DNA of 64,000 bases from an uncultured Muribaculaceae bacterium. Its GTDB lineage: Bacteria > Bacteroidota > Bacteroidia > Bacteroidales > Muribaculaceae. The DNA is taken from NCBI GenBank assembly GCA_910586565.1, contig CAJUIT010000011.1, positions 1 to 64,000 of the forward strand. Direction: 5' to 3'. The number at the start of each line of letters is the position of its first letter. The stretch's first letter is position 1. Shown in pieces: positions 25,440 to 33,608 of this stretch. The translations under genes and the position numbers were made by a program. The notes beneath the pieces are model-generated. The model had not been told where the DNA came from, ran no database searches, and saw only the letters and a list, made by a program, of their open reading frames with translations.

Positions 25440-27800
25440 ATGATAAAAACCAATCGAAAACAACTCCTGTTGCCGGCATTGCTGGTGGCGGGAGCTGCCA
25501 TGTCGGCAATATCATGCCGTTCGGGAGCCGAAAGCGAGGCTCTTACCTATGCTCCGGCCGATTTTGTGAACCCCTTTATCGGGGCAAGCACCAATATTGA
25601 GGATGCAGGCGCCTATCACGGCCTTGGGAAAACTTTCCCCGGAGCCACCACACCCTACGGTATGGTGCAGGTGAGCCCGCAGACAATCACCGGCGGCGAC
25701 AACGGTTCGGGCTACAGCTATGAGCACACCACCATCGAAGGCTTCTCACTCACCCAGATGAGCGGGGTAGGGTGGTTTGGCGAGCTCGGCAACTTCCTGG
25801 TTATGCCCACAACGGGTGAATTCAAGGCAATCGCAGGGAAGGAGGATGGCCGCATCGCCGGCTACCGTTCGGCCTACGACAAGGAGTCGGAAACGGCACG
25901 CGCCGGCTACTATGGTGTGAAGCTCACCGATTACGATATTAAGGCAGAGACCTCGGCTACCCCCCGCTGCGGCATCATGCACTTCACATTCCCCGAAAAC
26001 GATTGCTCGCGCATCCAGATTGACCTTGCACGCCGCGTGGGTGGCACCGCCAGCATGCAGCACATCAAGGTGCTCGACGACACCACATTCACCGGCTGGA
26101 TGCACTGCACCCCCGACGGTGGCGGCTGGGGCGACGGCGACGGCAAAGTGGAATACACCATCCATTTCTACGGCCGACTCAGTCGACCCATGACCGACTA
26201 TGCTTTCTACAGCGCCGACATTGCCGACGGCATCTCGCGTCACCGCGACGATGTTGATTCGGTGCCCTATCTCGAAAATATCAGTCGCGCAAAAATCATC
26301 CGCGGCGAGAAGGAACTCACCGGCCGTCACATCGGCTTCCTCACCGAGTTCCCCACCGCCAAGGGGGACGAGGTCGACCTCAAGGTGGGAATCTCGTTTG
26401 TGGATGCCGACGGTGCCCGCAACAACTTCCTCACCGAAATCGACGGCAAAGATTTCGCGCAGGTAACGGAAGAGGCTTTCAAGCTTTGGAACGATGCCCT
26501 TTCGGGCGTGAAAGTGAGTGGCGGAACCCCCGATGAGAAAACCGTGTTCTACACCTCGCTCTACCACACGATGATTGATCCCCGTGTGTGCTCCGACGCC
26601 GACGGACGATATGTTGCCGGCGACCGCTCCATCCGTCAGAGCGACGGCAAATATAACCGCCGCACCATTTTCAGCGGTTGGGATGTTTACCGCAGCCAGT
26701 TCCCGCTCCAGACAATAATCAACCCCTCGATGGTGAGCGATGTGGTGAACTCGCTTGTCGACCTCGCCGACGAAACCGGCAACGAATATTTCGAGCGCTG
26801 GGAGCTGCTCAACTCCTATTCGGGATGTATGATTGGTAACCCCGCTCTCCCCGTCATCGCCGATGCCTACGTGAAAGGTATCCGCACATTCGATGCCGAC
26901 CGCGCACTGCGCTATGCTCTCAACTCATCCGACCGCTTCGGCACAACCGGGCTGGGCTATGCTCCCGAGCCTCTTAGTGTGTCTGTGACCCTTGAATATG
27001 CCTACGCCGATTGGTGCGCCGGCCAGCTTGCCCGTGCAATGGGTGATGAGAAACTCGCCGCCGAATTTGAGAAGCGCGGCCAGGCCTACCGCAATGTGTT
27101 CAATCCCGAAGTGGGATGGTTCTGCCCCCGCAACGCTGACGGCACATGGCGCGAATGGAATCCCGAAACTTCACTCACCGAAGAGTGGTTCGGTTGCATC
27201 GAGTCGAACCTGCTGCAGCAGGGTTGGTTCGTTCCCCACGACATTGCCGGCATGACCGAGCTGATGGGTGGCCGCGACAAAGTGATTGCCAACCTCGACA
27301 GCATGTTTGCCTCCACCCCCGACGACATGAAGTGGAACGCCTACTACAACCACGCCAACGAACCGGTGCATTTCGTGCCCTTCATCTACAACCGCTTGGG
27401 TGCGCCCTGGCTCACTCAGGAACGTTCGCGCCACATCTGCAGCCACGCCTATTCCAACCGCGTGGAGGGCTTGGTGGGCAATGAGGATGTTGGCCAGATG
27501 TCGGCATGGTACGTGCTCGCCTCATCGGGCATCCATCCCGCATGCCCCGGCGAAACCCGCATGGAAATCACCTCGCCGGTGTTTGACCGTGTGGAATATA
27601 CCCTCGACCCCAACTATCACAAAGGGAAAAGCTTCACAATCGTGGCTCACGACAATAACCCCGAGAACGTCTACATCGACCATGCGCTTCTTAACGGCAA
27701 GCCCTACAACAAGTGCTACATCGACTTCGCCGACATTGCCGCCGGCTCAACCCTCGAACTGTTCATGAGCTCAACCCCCAACAAAGCCTGGGGAGTCTGA
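25440..27800 (+). CDS. GH92 alpha-mannosidase, lipoprotein
   Basis: GH92 enzymes are calcium-dependent exo-alpha-mannosidases. The ATG at 25440 gives a lipoprotein signal ending MSAISC; an upstream start would add 14 residues that spoil it. The N-terminal beta-sandwich begins FVNPFIGAS, and the (alpha/alpha)6 catalytic domain contains the HANEPVHFVP motif with Glu641 as the expected catalytic acid, and GNEDVGQMSAW with the base aspartates. At 787 residues it is normal. The linkage cannot be told from sequence. Confidence 0.93.
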   Translation: MIKTNRKQLLLPALLVAGAAMSAISCRSGAESEALTYAPADFVNPFIGASTNIEDAGAYHGLGKTFPGATTPYGMVQVSPQTITGGDNGSGYSYEHTTIEGFSLTQMSGVGWFGELGNFLVMPTTGEFKAIAGKEDGRIAGYRSAYDKESETARAGYYGVKLTDYDIKAETSATPRCGIMHFTFPENDCSRIQIDLARRVGGTASMQHIKVLDDTTFTGWMHCTPDGGGWGDGDGKVEYTIHFYGRLSRPMTDYAFYSADIADGISRHRDDVDSVPYLENISRAKIIRGEKELTGRHIGFLTEFPTAKGDEVDLKVGISFVDADGARNNFLTEIDGKDFAQVTEEAFKLWNDALSGVKVSGGTPDEKTVFYTSLYHTMIDPRVCSDADGRYVAGDRSIRQSDGKYNRRTIFSGWDVYRSQFPLQTIINPSMVSDVVNSLVDLADETGNEYFERWELLNSYSGCMIGNPALPVIADAYVKGIRTFDADRALRYALNSSDRFGTTGLGYAPEPLSVSVTLEYAYADWCAGQLARAMGDEKLAAEFEKRGQAYRNVFNPEVGWFCPRNADGTWREWNPETSLTEEWFGCIESNLLQQGWFVPHDIAGMTELMGGRDKVIANLDSMFASTPDDMKWNAYYNHANEPVHFVPFIYNRLGAPWLTQERSRHICSHAYSNRVEGLVGNEDVGQMSAWYVLASSGIHPACPGETRMEITSPVFDRVEYTLDPNYHKGKSFTIVAHDNNPENVYIDHALLNGKPYNKCYIDFADIAAGSTLELFMSSTPNKAWGV

Positions 27801-27811
27801 AGTCAGACATA

Positions 27812-27867
27812 AGAAGTCAGAAGTTAGAAGTCAGAAGTTAGAAGTCAGAAGTCAGAAGTCAGAAGTC
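27812..27867 (+). repeat. Heptamer tandem repeat (AGAAGTC)8
   Basis: Eight consecutive 7-bp units, six AGAAGTC and two AGAAGTT, follow the GH92 stop codon. Heptamers allow length change by slippage. It lies at one end of a composite intergenic block. Confidence 0.9.
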
Positions 27868-27955
27868 AGGAGGGCCTTTAACGACTTTAAAGCCGTTAAA
27901 GACCTCCGCTGACAACTGAAAACTATAAAACTACAAAACTAAAAACTACCCCCCA
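27868..27955. repeat. Composite intergenic repeat, copy 3 (modules A and C only)
   Basis: A module C-type stretch (CCTTTAACGACTTTAAAGCC and onward) is followed by reverse-oriented module A units (AACTGAAAACTATAAAACTA and onward). The palindromic module B core is absent. It separates the GH92 gene from the first GH2 gene. Confidence 0.6.
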
Positions 27956-27963
27956 CCACTGCC

Positions 27964-30858
27964 ATGAAAAAACTCGCTTTTATGCTGATTGCCATGCTGA
28001 TTTCGGTAACCGGAATGGCAAATCGCGTAAGTCTCGACAGTGGCGCCGGCGCCGATTGGCAGTTATTTGCCGCCGACGATGCCGCAGGTGTGTCGGGCAC
28101 GGTCATATCCACCGCGGGATATAATGTGCCGCGCAATGCGGTTGCCGGTATTGTTCCGGGCGTTGTGTTCAGCGCATTCGTCGATGCGGGAAAAGAGGAA
28201 AATCCCGAGTTCGGCGACAATATCTACGGGGTTGATGAATCGAAATATAACCGCCCGTTCTGGTATCGGTTGGAGTTTGCAACTCCGGCGCGGGGTGATG
28301 GTGAGCGTGTGTGGCTCACATTCGACAACACCCACCGCTATGCCGACTTCTACCTCAACGGAGTGAAGATAAGCGGTTCGCCCTACAGCACCCGCGATGT
28401 GAAAGGGGTGATGCTCCGTTCGCGTTTCGACATAACCGACCGTTTGGCAGCCGACGGCAACAATGTTGTGGCCGTATTGATTACCGACCCCGACCAGAAG
28501 AAAACCCGCACCGCTCCCGAACCCTACGGCAACAGTGCCAGTCCCAGTTATCTTTCAGCTGCGGGGTGGGATTGGATGCCTTATGTGCCTGGGCGTCTGG
28601 CGGGCATCACGGGTAAAGTATATCTCGATGTCACGGGGGATGTTGTGATTGAAAATCCGTGGGTGCGCGGTATCCTCAACGGCGAGACCGGCGAGGTGAA
28701 AGTTGCCGCTTCGGTTTCCAACCGGTCGGCAGCGCAGCAAACGGTGAAACTCCGCGGCACGGTTAATCCCGGCGAAATCAAGTTTGAGAAAACGCTGACC
28801 GTGCCTGCCAACAGTTCGCTCAGTGCCAACTTCGATGTAGCTGAGTTTCCACAGCTTTCGGTTGCCGCCCCCTCTCTGTGGTGGCCTAACGGATATGGCG
28901 ACCAGAACCTCTACACCTGCACCCTCGAAGCTGAAGTTGACGGAAAGGTGTCGCAGAGCCGGGAGGTGAACTTCGGAATCCGCCGTTATGAATGGCGACA
29001 GGAAACCAACAGCGAGGGTTATCCCGTGTGGCAACTCTACGTCAACAACCGCCGCATTTTCATAAAGGGTGGAAACTGGGGGATAAGCGAATATCTGCTC
29101 CGTTGCCACGAGGAAGAATATGAAAAGAAAATACGCCTCCACAAAGATATGAATTTCAACATGATTCGTTTGTGGACAGGGTGTGTTACCGATGAGGAAT
29201 TCTACGACCTGTGCGACCGCTACGGCATCATGGTGTGGGATGATTTCTGGCTCTATTTCTCATTCTTCGGTGTTGACGACAACGACGCATTCAAACTCAA
29301 TGCCCGTTCGAAGGTGATGCGATTGCGCAATCACCCCTGCATTGCGTTGTGGTGCGGAGCAAATGAGTCGCACCCCTCCGACGAACTCGATTCCTATCTC
29401 AGGCAGCTTATCGCCGAAGAGGACGGAGGCGACCGCATGTATAAGTCGTGCAGCAACGATGAAGGGTTGTCGGGGAGCGGATGGTGGTTCCACCAGAAGC
29501 CCGACGATTACTTCAATTGGGCTGCGAACGCTTTGATTTTCGGTGGATACAAATTCTCGGGCACCTCGGGCTATGGCCTGCGCAGCGAAGTGGGGATGGC
29601 AACCTTCCCCAACTACGACAGTGTGGAGCTGTTCATGCCCGTTGACCGTTGTTGGCCGTTGCCCGACGATGAAACTCTGAAAAATGTTGACAACACGGTG
29701 TGGAATCACCATTTCTTCGGCAAAGAGGGTGGCAACGCCTCTCCGGCCGATTATAAGAACAGTGTCAACACGCAATATGGCGAGGCATCCTCGCTGCGCG
29801 ATTTCTGCGAGAAGTCGCAGTTGCTCAACATCGAATGTATGAAGGGGATTTATGAGGCATGGAACGACAAGATGTGGAACGATGCCTCGGGAGTGTTGCT
29901 GTGGATGAGCAACCCGGCTTATCCGTCGTTCCTGTGGCAAACCTACGACTACTATCACGATGCCACGGGAGCCTATTGGGGAGCTAAGATAGCCTGCGAG
30001 CAACGCCATGTTCAATGGAACTCGCTCACCGGGAGTGTGAAGGTTGTCAACACAACCTCAACTCCGCTTGAGGGAGCCACTGTCACTGCCGAAGTGTTCG
30101 ACGGCAACGGCAAGACGCTTGCAGCATGTTCGGCTTCGGCTCGGGTTGATGTGGCTCCGTCGGATAAGACAGAAGCTTTCGTTCTCTCAACCGCCGGGGG
30201 TGCGCCCTTGGGGTTGCGATTCATCAGACTCCGGCTTCTCTCGGCCGACGGTGAGGAGCTCTCGCGCAATGTTTACTGGCACAACAATGCCTCCCGCTAC
30301 GACTACCGCTCCATTCCCACTCTTCCACAGGCCTCGATTGCCTGTGATGTCACCCCCGATTTATCGGCAGGGGAGGGGCATTACCTCATGAGCCTTACAA
30401 ACAATTCCGACGCCGTGGCCGTGGCCACACGCATCAGGTTGTTTGACGGCGCCACCGGAGAGCGGATACTTCCCGTTATCATGAGTGATAATTATGTTAC
30501 ACTCATGCCGCGTGAAACACGTGTGATTTCGATAGAGGTTCCCGGCGCAAATCTTCCCGATTATCCGGCATTTCTCGTGAAGCCTTTCGGCGGCGACGAA
30601 TTGACCGCCGATTTCACACAGGGTGGCATCGACACCTGCGCCGCCGGTGAGGTTGCATTCCGTGGCTATGCGTGCGGCCCGCGCACCCTGATGCTTGAAT
30701 GGGCCGGGGAGGAACAGCGTGAGGTCGCAGTCTACACTCCACAGGGGCGTTTGGTAGCCTCCCACACATTGAAACCGCGCAACACTGTCGACCTCCCCGC
30801 AGGGGGACTTTATCTCGTAAGAGCCGGAGACGAAAGCTGCAAGGTGTTGGTGAAATAA
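27964..30858 (+). CDS. GH2 beta-mannosidase/exo-beta-glucosaminidase-type enzyme with C-terminal sorting-like domain
   Basis: A signal peptide precedes a three-part GH2 core: sugar-binding, immunoglobulin-like and TIM-barrel domains. The acid/base is Glu468 (LWCGANES) and the nucleophile Glu542 (LRSEVGMA), positions close to those of the exo-beta-D-glucosaminidase CsxA. The family acts on terminal beta-mannose or beta-glucosamine. Residues beyond about 890 form an added domain (VAVYTPQGRLVAS ... GGLYLVRAG ... KVLVK) like type IX secretion end domains, absent from the paralogue that follows 40 nt downstream. Confidence 0.85.
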   Translation: MKKLAFMLIAMLISVTGMANRVSLDSGAGADWQLFAADDAAGVSGTVISTAGYNVPRNAVAGIVPGVVFSAFVDAGKEENPEFGDNIYGVDESKYNRPFWYRLEFATPARGDGERVWLTFDNTHRYADFYLNGVKISGSPYSTRDVKGVMLRSRFDITDRLAADGNNVVAVLITDPDQKKTRTAPEPYGNSASPSYLSAAGWDWMPYVPGRLAGITGKVYLDVTGDVVIENPWVRGILNGETGEVKVAASVSNRSAAQQTVKLRGTVNPGEIKFEKTLTVPANSSLSANFDVAEFPQLSVAAPSLWWPNGYGDQNLYTCTLEAEVDGKVSQSREVNFGIRRYEWRQETNSEGYPVWQLYVNNRRIFIKGGNWGISEYLLRCHEEEYEKKIRLHKDMNFNMIRLWTGCVTDEEFYDLCDRYGIMVWDDFWLYFSFFGVDDNDAFKLNARSKVMRLRNHPCIALWCGANESHPSDELDSYLRQLIAEEDGGDRMYKSCSNDEGLSGSGWWFHQKPDDYFNWAANALIFGGYKFSGTSGYGLRSEVGMATFPNYDSVELFMPVDRCWPLPDDETLKNVDNTVWNHHFFGKEGGNASPADYKNSVNTQYGEASSLRDFCEKSQLLNIECMKGIYEAWNDKMWNDASGVLLWMSNPAYPSFLWQTYDYYHDATGAYWGAKIACEQRHVQWNSLTGSVKVVNTTSTPLEGATVTAEVFDGNGKTLAACSASARVDVAPSDKTEAFVLSTAGGAPLGLRFIRLRLLSADGEELSRNVYWHNNASRYDYRSIPTLPQASIACDVTPDLSAGEGHYLMSLTNNSDAVAVATRIRLFDGATGERILPVIMSDNYVTLMPRETRVISIEVPGANLPDYPAFLVKPFGGDELTADFTQGGIDTCAAGEVAFRGYACGPRTLMLEWAGEEQREVAVYTPQGRLVASHTLKPRNTVDLPAGGLYLVRAGDESCKVLVK

Positions 30859-30898
30859 AAAGATTAAATTTGAGAAACTGAAAAAACGCTATAAATCT

Positions 30899-33559
30899 AT
30901 GAACTTCAAAAAACTGCTGATAATTCCCGTTGTCACTGCAATAGCCCTGGCCGGTGTGGCGCAGCGTGTGAGCCTCGACAGCAAGGCCGGAGCCGGGTGG
31001 CAATTGTGCCCGCAGGCCGATGTGGAAGGTGTGTCGGGAGCCGAGATTTCGCGCCCCGGCTATGCAATGCCCTCCGATGCCGTTGCCGGCGTTGTGCCCG
31101 GATGTGTGTTCACCTCCTATGTTGAGGCAGGCCGCGAGGAGAATCCCGACGTGGCCGATAACATCCATCGTGTGGATGAAACAAAATATAGCCGTCCGTT
31201 CTGGTATCGCACCGAGTTCGCTACCCCTGCCACCTACAGCAAGGGGAAACGGGTGTGGATTCAGTTCGACAACACCAACCGTTATGCCGACTTCTGGGTG
31301 AACGGCGTGAAACTTTCGGGCACTCCCGAATCGACAAAGGATGTGAGCGGTCACATGATGCGCTCGCGCTACGACATAACCGACCTCCTTTCACCCGACG
31401 GCAACAACGCTGTGGGTGTGCTCATCACCGATGCCGACCAGAAAAAGACCCGCAACGCCGATGGCCCCTACGGGGTGGCTTGCTCGCCGAGCTATCTGGC
31501 AGGTGCAGGGTGGGACTGGATGCCCTACGTCCCCGGCCGACTCAACGGTATCGTGGGTCATGTGAGCCTCGATGTCACCGGCGATGTGGTGATGGTCGAT
31601 CCCTGGGTGCGCAACGAGCTCCCCACTCTCGACCTTGCCGAGCTGACACTCACCACCGGCTTGAAAAACACAGCCAAAGAGAAGCGTCGCGTGACACTCG
31701 AAGGTACAGTGACTCCCGGCGACATAAAGGTGAGCCGCACCTATATCATCCCCGCCGGCGGTGAGGCCACAGTCACCCTCGACAAAACCTCATTCCCGCA
31801 GCTTGCAATCGAGAACCCCTCGCTCTGGTGGCCCAATGGCTACGGCGAGCCCAATCTCTACACCCTCGACCTTCGTCTCACCTCCGACGGCAAAGTGCTC
31901 GACAGCCGCAAAATAGATTTCGGCATCAAGAAATATGACTACACCATGGAGCCCAACAAACTCGGCTTCCCCGTGATGACATTCTATGTGAACGGGCAGA
32001 AAGTGTTTGTGAAGGGTGGCAACTGGGGCATGAGCGAATATCTGCTCCGCTGCCAGGATGAGGACTATGAAAAGAAAATCCGCCTCCACCGCGACATGAA
32101 CTATAACATGATTCGTCTGTGGACCGGCTGTGTGACCGACGATGAGTTCTACGACTGGTGCGACCGCTACGGCATCATGGTGTGGAACGACTTCTGGCTC
32201 TATGTGGCCTACAACGATGTGGCCGAGCCCGAAGCATTCAAGGCCAACGCCCTCGACAAGGTGCGCCGCCTGCGCAACCATCCCTCGATTGCCCTGTGGT
32301 GCGGTGCCAACGAAACACACCCCTGCAAGGATATCGACGACGCGCTGCGCGCCATCGTGGCACGTGAGGACCGCAACGACCGCATGTATAAATCCTGCTC
32401 CAACCAAGACGGCCTTTCGGGCAGCGGTTGGTGGGGCAACCAGCCTCCGCGCCACCACTTCGACACTTCGGGCAGCAACCTGGCCTTCAACACCCCCTCC
32501 TATCCCTACGGGTCGGACTACGGCTACGGCATGCGCTCCGAAATAGGTATGGCAACATTCCCCTCCTACGAGAGTGTGGTGCTGTTCATCCCCGAGGAGA
32601 GCCGGTGGCCCCTCCCCACCGACGACCAGCTGCGCGACGACGACAACAACGTGTGGAACAAACATTTCTTCGGCAAGGAAGCATCCAACGCCAACCCCGT
32701 AAACTACAAGCGCTCGGTCAACGAGCGTTGGGGTGAATCGCAGTCGCTCGAGGAGTTCTGCGAAAAAGCCCAGATGATTAACATTGAGGATATGAAGGGG
32801 ATGTATGAGGCTTGGAACGACAAGATGTGGAACGATGCCGCCGGCATGCTCATCTGGATGAGTCACCCCGCCTACCCCTCGTTTGTGTGGCAGACCTACG
32901 ACTACTACTACGACCCCTCCGGAGCCTACTGGGGAGCGAAGAAAGGTTGCGAGCACACCCACATTCAGTGGAATTCGTCGAACAACAGCGTGAAAGCCGT
33001 CAACACAACCGGCAAAGAGCTGAACGGACTCACCGCCACGGCGCGCGTCTACGGCCTTGACGGACGTGAGCTCCCCGCCTACGCCGCCAAAGCAAATGTA
33101 AACCTCCCTGCAACAGGTATTGCCGAGGCGTTCACCCTCGATTTCAGCCGTGAGCCCGCAGGGGTTCATTTCATCCGCCTCGAATTGCGCGATGCCGCAG
33201 GTGAACTCCTCAGCGACAACTTCTATTGGCGCAACGGAGAGAAAGAGCTCGACTATCAAGCTCTCAACACCCTCCCCGCAGCCAACCTTGAGGTGACAGC
33301 CGAGAAAATCTCACCCGAGAAAGCCGTGCTCACCGTGGCCAACAACAGCTCCACCGTGGCATTTGCCAACCGCCTGCGTTTGCTTGATGCCGAAACAGGC
33401 TCGCGCATCCTCCCCGTGCTTATGACCGACAACTACATAACCCTTCTTCCCGGCGAACGCCGCAAAATCGAGGTTGATTACCGCGATTTTGCCGACCGTC
33501 CCGTCAATCTGATGGTTAAGCAGTTCGGCCACCCCGAGCGCAAGGCACTTTCGCTCTGA
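30899..33559 (+). CDS. GH2 enzyme, paralogue without the C-terminal domain
   Basis: Clearly homologous along its length to the preceding GH2 (for instance RVSLDSKAGAGWQL, RPFWYRTEF, GWDWMPYVPGR), but diverged enough to exclude a recent copy. Acid/base Glu472 (LWCGANET) and nucleophile Glu548 (MRSEIGMA) are kept. It starts with a signal peptide and ends FGHPERKALSL with no sorting-like domain, so it is probably periplasmic while its neighbour may be surface exposed. The pair suggests related but separate beta-linked substrates. Confidence 0.85.
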   Translation: MNFKKLLIIPVVTAIALAGVAQRVSLDSKAGAGWQLCPQADVEGVSGAEISRPGYAMPSDAVAGVVPGCVFTSYVEAGREENPDVADNIHRVDETKYSRPFWYRTEFATPATYSKGKRVWIQFDNTNRYADFWVNGVKLSGTPESTKDVSGHMMRSRYDITDLLSPDGNNAVGVLITDADQKKTRNADGPYGVACSPSYLAGAGWDWMPYVPGRLNGIVGHVSLDVTGDVVMVDPWVRNELPTLDLAELTLTTGLKNTAKEKRRVTLEGTVTPGDIKVSRTYIIPAGGEATVTLDKTSFPQLAIENPSLWWPNGYGEPNLYTLDLRLTSDGKVLDSRKIDFGIKKYDYTMEPNKLGFPVMTFYVNGQKVFVKGGNWGMSEYLLRCQDEDYEKKIRLHRDMNYNMIRLWTGCVTDDEFYDWCDRYGIMVWNDFWLYVAYNDVAEPEAFKANALDKVRRLRNHPSIALWCGANETHPCKDIDDALRAIVAREDRNDRMYKSCSNQDGLSGSGWWGNQPPRHHFDTSGSNLAFNTPSYPYGSDYGYGMRSEIGMATFPSYESVVLFIPEESRWPLPTDDQLRDDDNNVWNKHFFGKEASNANPVNYKRSVNERWGESQSLEEFCEKAQMINIEDMKGMYEAWNDKMWNDAAGMLIWMSHPAYPSFVWQTYDYYYDPSGAYWGAKKGCEHTHIQWNSSNNSVKAVNTTGKELNGLTATARVYGLDGRELPAYAAKANVNLPATGIAEAFTLDFSREPAGVHFIRLELRDAAGELLSDNFYWRNGEKELDYQALNTLPAANLEVTAEKISPEKAVLTVANNSSTVAFANRLRLLDAETGSRILPVLMTDNYITLLPGERRKIEVDYRDFADRPVNLMVKQFGHPERKALSL

Positions 33560-33608
33560 TGCGAATCTGAACCAACCTGTCATTAAAAAACACAAACCTA
33601 CACTTGCA

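Noticed and set aside
27812..27867. Possible CRISPR array
   Set aside because: Units are 7 bp with no spacers; this is a simple tandem repeat.
31790..33259. 489-codon open frame on the minus strand across the second GH2 gene
   Set aside because: It lies wholly opposite a well-recognised GH2 catalytic gene; its product is a low-complexity Val/Gly/His-rich chain typical of the reverse frame of high-GC codon-biased genes.
30899..33559. Second GH2 as an assembly duplicate of the first
   Set aside because: The two differ throughout in sequence, length and C-terminal end, so they are true paralogues.
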